Positions 59,370-64,000 of a DNA stretch of 64,000 nucleotides are shown here, one piece after another. Origin of the DNA: Mariniphaga sp964559175 (lineage in GTDB: Bacteria; Bacteroidota; Bacteroidia; Bacteroidales; Prolixibacteraceae). Each line of letters begins with the position of its first letter. Positions within the stretch are counted from its first letter, which is position 1. The notes beneath the pieces were generated by a model. It worked only from the letters and a program-made list of their open reading frames with translations. It searched no databases and had not been told where the DNA came from. Location of the stretch: NCBI GenBank assembly GCA_964559175.1, contig CAZLGT010000006.1:57559-121558 (forward strand), written 5' to 3'. A program made the translations under genes and the position numbers.

Positions 59370-61682
59370 TCATTCATACCTCAAACTTTCCACCGGGTTC
59401 CTCGTAGCAGCCCGCCAACTCTGCCAGCTTACCGTTAGCAACGCAATTCCCAGTGCCAGTAAACCGGCCAGCGCAAAAACCCACCAGCTTAAAGTGGTTT
59501 TGTAGGCAAAGTTTTCGAGCCATTTGTGCATGACGAACCAGGCAACCGGCATTCCAATCAGATATGCTATAAATACCCATTTTATAAAATTTGTATTCAG
59601 CAGCGTTAGAATCTCTGTAATTTTGGCGCCGTTTACTTTTCGTATGCCAATTTCTTTAATCCGCCGGCGGCTGGCATGAAACGACACGGCAAACAAACCA
59701 ATCATCGAGAGGAACACACTGATTACACAACATGCACCAATCAATTTTGCATAGTTGGTGTTTTCGCGGTGCATCCATTTGTAACGGTCGTCAACCGACT
59801 CCATATTTAACGGATAATCGGTTATCAGTTTATCCCAAATTTTTGAAATTTCAGCCCGGGTCTGAGCAATCTGGTTGGGCGCTGGTTTTACCATCAGATA
59901 GAATCCCTCTGTTCCGTAGGTAATGTAGCCGGGTTCAACATACTCCTTCAAACTGCTGTAATGAAAATCTTCTGAAATACCTGTTACCACAGTATTTTCT
60001 GTTCCGGGAAGAATTTTTCCAATCAAATCCTGATCAGGAAAAAGTCGGGCAAGCGACTGGTTAATAATACACTTATCTTTGTTCGATTCGGCATGTTCCG
60101 AAAAATTTTCACCTTCAATAATCTCGACTCCCAAAACCCTGCTGAAATTTTCATCGCCCACAAATACAGCAGGTGTATATTCTTTTTCCTCCCCGTTGTC
60201 ATCGTAATGCAACAGAATCATAAAATGCTCGAGCACAGGTGATGCATTCGCAATTGAAACCATTTCAACAGACGACTGCTTTTCCAACTCATTTTTAAAC
60301 AAACCGGCCTGGTTTTTATGATGCCCCGGAATTTTTACTTCAATTACTTCACGGTTGATGCCAATATCTTTATTCGTAATCAAATTGATCTGTTTAATAA
60401 TTATTATCGACGCCATAATTAACGCCACAGAAACAGCCAGTTGGGTTATATTCAATGCCGGAATCTGCAACTTGCCTTTTGGACGAAACCTGCCGGGTTT
60501 TAACGTTTCCGCCCGAACGCCATTTTCAATACGTAAAAACGAAAAGATTGCGGTTGCCAGCATTACCAGGGCCGGAATTCCTGTCAGCAGTAAAACATTT
60601 TCAATGCTGAATAACCAGGCTGTTGTAATATTTGCTGATGTCAGGTTGTTAAAAAACGGGATACCCCAAACGAGCAGGACAACACTCAAAACGAATGCAA
60701 TTACTACTAAAACAAAGGTTTCACTCAAAAATCCTGTAACGAGATTGGCTTTGGAACCACCGTTTACACGCCTGATAGAATGTTCCCCGGCCTTCTCCTG
60801 CAACCGGTTATTAATAAGACCCAGAAAGTTAAAGACTGCCACTCCCAAAATCATCAGTCCGATAACAAGGGCAATGTACAAATCCGATTTGTCGCGATAA
60901 TTTTCAATGGTCTGTTGCCGGGTAGTATCGAAATAAGCCGACTTAAAACTTTTCAGGTAATGCGTTCCGGGAGTGCCGTCATGAACAATCGGAATTGTTT
61001 CCTTATTTTCAGCAAATTTTGTTTCGAATTCCTGAATATTGACGTTTTCGGCTAAAAGCAAATAAGCACGGGCATCTTCGTTCCCAATTGACTTTACCAT
61101 ATCAAATTCCAGTTGCGTACTTTCTGCCGGCTTTATAAATACGCCCGAAACAATCATCTCTTCCTTCCCATCGCGATGGTGAAAAGTAAGTCGTTCGCCG
61201 ACTGCGTTTGTTTTGCCAAAATATTTCTGTGCCAGTTCTTCAGAAATCACGACGTCCTGTTCGGTCTCAAGCACTTTTTGCGGATTTCCAAATAAAAGTT
61301 CGTAAGAAAAAAAACTGAAAAAATTGGGAGAGGTGCCAATTGCTCTCTTCCCATCGAAATAGTCGTGGTTACCAACCGTAACTTTCCGGGGAGATACGTT
61401 TCGTATCCGGCAGAAATCCTGGACTTCAGCAAAATTATCTTTCATGTATTCGGCTGCACCTTCGCGGATAAAATACATTCTTTGGCCTTCGCGAAAAGGG
61501 TCGTCAGCCTGAAGTGCAAAAATCCTGTTTCTATCTGTCTGAAAACCTTCAGCATTAAACTCCCTGGTAACAAAGATGGTTATGAGATTCATGCACGCAA
61601 TTCCAATTGCCAGGCTAATAATAATTATTGAAGAATTTAGCTTGTGTCTGTACAAATTTCTCCAAATGGTTTTCAGTCTCAT
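59370..61682 (-). CDS. FtsX/MacB-type ABC transporter permease 6
   Basis: This 770-residue two-half permease has a diverged first coupling motif (EKAGEHSIRRVNGGS) and an intact second one (RRIKEIGIRKVNGAKITEIL). The last ~97 residues are the common tail (NFAYKTTLSWWVFALAGLLA to RAATRNPVESLRYE). It uses TGA as stop, unlike most copies. Upstream, 140 bp of non-coding sequence include an inverted repeat TGTCAAA/TTTGACA, so this gene may have its own promoter. Confidence 0.92.
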   Translation of the reverse strand: MRLKTIWRNLYRHKLNSSIIIISLAIGIACMNLITIFVTREFNAEGFQTDRNRIFALQADDPFREGQRMYFIREGAAEYMKDNFAEVQDFCRIRNVSPRKVTVGNHDYFDGKRAIGTSPNFFSFFSYELLFGNPQKVLETEQDVVISEELAQKYFGKTNAVGERLTFHHRDGKEEMIVSGVFIKPAESTQLEFDMVKSIGNEDARAYLLLAENVNIQEFETKFAENKETIPIVHDGTPGTHYLKSFKSAYFDTTRQQTIENYRDKSDLYIALVIGLMILGVAVFNFLGLINNRLQEKAGEHSIRRVNGGSKANLVTGFLSETFVLVVIAFVLSVVLLVWGIPFFNNLTSANITTAWLFSIENVLLLTGIPALVMLATAIFSFLRIENGVRAETLKPGRFRPKGKLQIPALNITQLAVSVALIMASIIIIKQINLITNKDIGINREVIEVKIPGHHKNQAGLFKNELEKQSSVEMVSIANASPVLEHFMILLHYDDNGEEKEYTPAVFVGDENFSRVLGVEIIEGENFSEHAESNKDKCIINQSLARLFPDQDLIGKILPGTENTVVTGISEDFHYSSLKEYVEPGYITYGTEGFYLMVKPAPNQIAQTRAEISKIWDKLITDYPLNMESVDDRYKWMHRENTNYAKLIGACCVISVFLSMIGLFAVSFHASRRRIKEIGIRKVNGAKITEILTLLNTNFIKWVFIAYLIGMPVAWFVMHKWLENFAYKTTLSWWVFALAGLLALGIALLTVSWQSWRAATRNPVESLRYE

Positions 61683-61779
61683 TGAAGTACAGTTTTAAGT
61701 GTGGTTAAAACAATCAAATCCGGTGCCTTTTATTCAAATTGCATCTAATCAGCAACATAGAGATTGCTTATTGAGAAAG

Positions 61780-61796
61780 TGTCAAAAAATTTGACA
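61780..61796. promoter_or_regulatory. Operator-like inverted repeat upstream of permease 6
   Basis: TGTCAAA and TTTGACA face each other across AAA, with a further TTTTTTGAC half site at 61812-61820. It is about 100 bp before the permease 6 start. The binding factor is unknown. Confidence 0.45.
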
Positions 61797-61821
61797 AAAA
61801 GTGTATGATTTTTTGACGTTA

Positions 61822-62139
61822 TTATTCATACCTGAGTGCCTCCACCGGGTTCTTCGTTGCCGCTTTCCAACTCTGCCAGCTCACTGTCAGCAGCGCAATT
61901 CCCAGCGCCAGCAACCCGGCCAGCACGAAAATCCACCAGCTTAGTTCGGTTTTGTACGCAAAATTTTCGAGCCATGTATTCATAGCATACCAGGCCACGG
62001 GTGTAGCAATAACAAAAGCAATTACTACCCACTTTACAAAGTCTTTATTTAGCAAGGCCATAACTTTGGAATTACGCGCTCCGTTTACTTTACGGATATC
62101 GATTTGGGAATGTGGACTGCCCAGGTAATATGTCTTCAT
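61822..62139 (-). pseudogene. Truncated FtsX permease gene: C-terminal ~97 codons only
   Basis: The frame from ATG 62139 to the stop at 61822 begins with about 13 unrelated codons (MKTYYLGSPHSQ) and then enters the common permease tail at DIRKVNGARNSKVMALL, running to KAATKNPVEALRYE. About 690 codons of a permease are missing. The break falls exactly where the conserved tail starts in all copies. The short frame could be expressed as a three-helix protein of 105 residues, but a remnant is more likely. The toxin-antitoxin pair lies where the body should be. Confidence 0.8.
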
Positions 62140-62146
62140 TTTTTTG

Positions 62147-62154
62147 TAATTTTG
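62147..62154 (+). promoter_or_regulatory. Bacteroidota -7 box for the toxin-antitoxin pair
   Basis: TAATTTTG matches TAnnTTTG, 17 bp before ATG 62172. It lies in the gap next to the truncated permease. Confidence 0.45.
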
Positions 62155-62171
62155 ACTAAAAATTATTAGGC

Positions 62172-62390
62172 ATGTTATGGAATGAGAGAATAACACTTGA
62201 GCCGGGGAAACGAAGTGGTAAACCTTGCGTAAGGGGCATGCGGATAACCGTGGCTGATGTTCTGGGGTATTTGGCATCCGGGATGAGTTTTGAGGAAATC
62301 CTTGATGATTTCCCTTACCTTGAGCGTGAAGATATTCTGGCATGTTTAAGTTATGCCGCAAATAAGGAAAAAATTGAACTTTGCGCATAA
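62172..62390 (+). CDS. DUF433 domain protein (antitoxin of a DUF433/DUF5615 pair)
   Basis: The 72-residue protein has the DUF433 helix-turn-helix pattern: ERITLEPGKRSGKPCVRGMR, then ITVADVLGYLASGMSFEEIL, DDFPYLEREDILACLSYA. DUF433 proteins pair with PIN-like DUF5615 proteins and are taken to be antitoxins that also repress their own promoter. The stop TAA shares its last A with the ATG of the partner (TAATG). Confidence 0.9.
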   Translation: MLWNERITLEPGKRSGKPCVRGMRITVADVLGYLASGMSFEEILDDFPYLEREDILACLSYAANKEKIELCA

Positions 62391-62722
62391 TGAAGTTACT
62401 ATTCGACCAAAACCTTTCACCAAAACTCGCAGAATATTTTAACAGTTCATTTGCGGGATCACAACATTTACAAAGCCTGAAGCTTGATAAATCGTCGGAT
62501 ACCTCAGTTTGGGAATTTGCTAAATCAAATGAATTCACAATCGTAACCAAAGACAATGATTTTAACAATCTTGTTGCTTTTTGGGGATTCCCACCAAAAG
62601 TAATCTGGATTCGCCGGGGCAATTGTTCAACGAGTGACATCAAAGAATTGCTCAGTTTCAATATCGATAAGATTAAAGCTTTTATTTTAGATTCCACCAA
62701 TGGCATTTTAACACTCATTTAG
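62390..62722 (+). CDS. DUF5615 PIN-like protein (putative toxin)
   Basis: The 110-residue protein of the PIN-like DUF5615 family starts MKLLFDQNLSPKLAEYF, with an acidic residue (D6) early. SSDTSVWEFAKSNEFTIVTK follows, then DNDFNNLVAFWGFPPKVIWI and RRGNCSTSDIKELL. The D6, SSD, and KDNDF aspartates would form the nuclease-type metal site. Toxicity is inferred from family context. The ATG at 62390 overlaps the antitoxin stop. It converges on permease 7, 19 bp away. Confidence 0.88.
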   Translation: MKLLFDQNLSPKLAEYFNSSFAGSQHLQSLKLDKSSDTSVWEFAKSNEFTIVTKDNDFNNLVAFWGFPPKVIWIRRGNCSTSDIKELLSFNIDKIKAFILDSTNGILTLI

Positions 62723-62741
62723 TTAATATCTTTCTTCCATT

Positions 62742-64000
62742 TTATTCATACCTTAAAGCCTCCACCGGGTTTCTTCTTGCTGCCCGCCAGCTTTGCAAGC
62801 TCACCGTCAGCAACGCAATTCCCAGCGCCAGCAAACCTGCCAGGGCAAAAATCCACCAGCTCAAGTCGGTTTTGTACGCAAAGTTTTCGAGCCATTTGTG
62901 CATGGCGTACCAGGCAATGGGTGTAGCAAATACAATTGCTATTATTACCCATTTTAAAAAGTCTCTGTTCAGCAAAGCCATAACTTCGGAAATACGCGCT
63001 CCGTTTACTTTTCGAATGCCGATTTCTTTAATCCTTTGCTGAACCGTAAAACCAATCATACCCAACACGCCGAGCACCGAAAGAAATATGGCAATGCCCG
63101 ATAAAATTCCAATAATGCTTGCTGTATTTACTTCCGATGTATAATTGGAACTTATCCGGTCATCCATAAACTGATAAGTAAAGGGTAGATTTGGCTCAAC
63201 CTCCTTCCACACATTCTGAATTTGCTTAAGGGCATGGCTGTAGTTACCAGATTCAAGTTTTACTATGATATTGTGTTTTCCCCAGGGCCGAATAAAGTAC
63301 ATTACCGGTTTTGAAGCTTCCTTTAAGGTAAAGTATTGCATGTCTTCAGTTACCCCTATTATTTCCATTTCGTTATTGGGCGTGTAGGCATTATTTTGCA
63401 CCACCACCTTTTGCCCGATTGGGTTGGTAAGGTTGAGCGCTTTAACTGCCGATTCGTTGATAACTACTCCCATTTGTTCGTCATGCAGAATATTTTTATC
63501 GAAATTTTTACCCTGCACGATTTTTGCGCCAATAGCCGGGAAAAAATCATTGTCCACTGTAATTTGCCCCAGATCGGCTTTAAGCTCATACTCTTTGCCG
63601 GAGAGCCAAACGGGAGTGTAATTATTAATAGAACCGGCCGGGGCATTTTCTGTTACCCCCACGTCCTTAACCATTGGAACAGAAGCCAGTTTTTGCTTGA
63701 ACAGGTCATACCGTTGATTCATTGTTTCGCTGTATGGATTTATAACGACCAGCGTATTTTCCTGATCGAACCCCGTTTTAGTTTTCATTACCAGTTGAAG
63801 TTGTTTGCTGATTAATATTGCTGAAGCAATAAGCGAAGTAGCTATCACCAACTGGAAAGTGACCAGAGAACCCCTGACAAGGGTGTGCTGTTTTCTTGTT
63901 TTCAGGTTTAAAATGATTGACTGGTTTTTTAAAAAACCTGTTGCCTTAAATGATTGTATAAAAAGAACGGGATAAATTACGGATACTGCAACTACCGTAA
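62742..64000 (-). CDS. FtsX/MacB-type ABC transporter permease 7 (5' part outside window)
   Basis: The frame is open from the right edge (first full codon at 63998-63996) to the stop at 62742, giving about 418 residues of the C-terminal half. It runs from the end of the first membrane block (PVLFIQSFKATGFLKNQSII), through TM5 (GSLVTFQLVIATSLIASAIL) and the second periplasmic domain to the coupling motif QRIKEIGIRKVNGARISEVM and the common tail (RAARRNPVEALRYE). The N terminus and first half are not in the window. There is no sign of decay in the visible part. Confidence 0.9.
   Translation of the reverse strand, partial: TVVAVSVIYPVLFIQSFKATGFLKNQSIILNLKTRKQHTLVRGSLVTFQLVIATSLIASAILISKQLQLVMKTKTGFDQENTLVVINPYSETMNQRYDLFKQKLASVPMVKDVGVTENAPAGSINNYTPVWLSGKEYELKADLGQITVDNDFFPAIGAKIVQGKNFDKNILHDEQMGVVINESAVKALNLTNPIGQKVVVQNNAYTPNNEMEIIGVTEDMQYFTLKEASKPVMYFIRPWGKHNIIVKLESGNYSHALKQIQNVWKEVEPNLPFTYQFMDDRISSNYTSEVNTASIIGILSGIAIFLSVLGVLGMIGFTVQQRIKEIGIRKVNGARISEVMALLNRDFLKWVIIAIVFATPIAWYAMHKWLENFAYKTDLSWWIFALAGLLALGIALLTVSLQSWRAARRNPVEALRYE

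Noticed and set aside
61713..61728. Sigma-54-like promoter (AGGCAC, 5 bp, TTGAT on the minus strand)
   Set aside because: It lacks the essential GC of the -12 element.
61822..62718. Long minus-strand frame of 298 codons covering the toxin-antitoxin pair
   Set aside because: Only its last ~100 codons match a family (permease tail). The rest is antisense to two clear plus-strand genes (DUF433 and DUF5615).
1..64000. CRISPR arrays, tRNA or rRNA genes, insertion sequences
   Set aside because: I found no regularly spaced repeats, cloverleaf ends, rRNA motifs or transposase frames.

Overview
The window comes from a member of the Bacteroidota. It carries a SusC/SusD pair, type IX secretion genes (porX next to a sprE/porW-like lipoprotein), Bacteroidota-style promoters (a TAnnTTTG box, several with TTTG about 20 bp upstream), many lipoproteins, and an F1Fo operon without beta and epsilon. 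Gene content resembles Marinilabiliales/Prolixibacteraceae-type genomes, but that family placement is inference. No rRNA, tRNA, CRISPR array or insertion sequence was recognised.

Layout. 1-6400: tail of a glycoside hydrolase family 2 enzyme, a patch of REP-like hairpins, a 57-residue membrane protein, an amidohydrolase lipoprotein, two paralogous propeller lipoproteins and a Tat-exported aldo/keto reductase. 6500-15250: pyrophosphatase, M14 carboxypeptidase, thyA-folA, a three-gene Gfo/Idh - sugar isomerase - Gfo/Idh cassette and a membrane acyltransferase. 15400-22600: DUF177-rpmF, then bactofilin, two small ATP synthase assembly proteins and atpB-E-F-H-A-G. 22600-32900: methyltransferase, TauE-like permease, DUF1232 protein, Mrp ATPase, SprE/PorW-like lipoprotein, PorX, DUF89 protein, cyclophilin. 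32900-38700: a susC-susD-lipoprotein uptake operon behind a leader with a terminator-like hairpin. 38800-45830: small conserved protein, trpB-trpA, ilvE, an ECF sigma/anti-sigma/outer-membrane-protein module and an ICMT-like membrane protein.

45850-64000 is the most unusual part: a leftward array of FtsX/MacB-type ABC permeases of about 780 residues (six complete, one running off the right edge) served by a single ATPase gene. Most share a nearly uniform last ~97 codons, while the bodies differ. Three truncated 3' tails of further permease genes survive between intact copies. One lies next to a DUF433/DUF5615 toxin-antitoxin pair, one next to a DUF559 nuclease-like gene flanked by 46-bp palindrome-containing direct repeats, and one next to a small hairpin. 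The array therefore looks like a recombination hotspot where permease bodies are swapped or replaced by small selfish cassettes.

Two regulatory readings are also well supported by the sequence. The ECF sigma gene and the outer-membrane gene two genes downstream share an ECF-type promoter (TGTAAC, 16-17 bp, TGTTCGTC at the 3' side), which implies an autoregulated mini-regulon. The trpB leader holds a perfect 12-bp inverted repeat interleaved with a second pairing, the layout of a pseudoknot or an alternative-structure switch.
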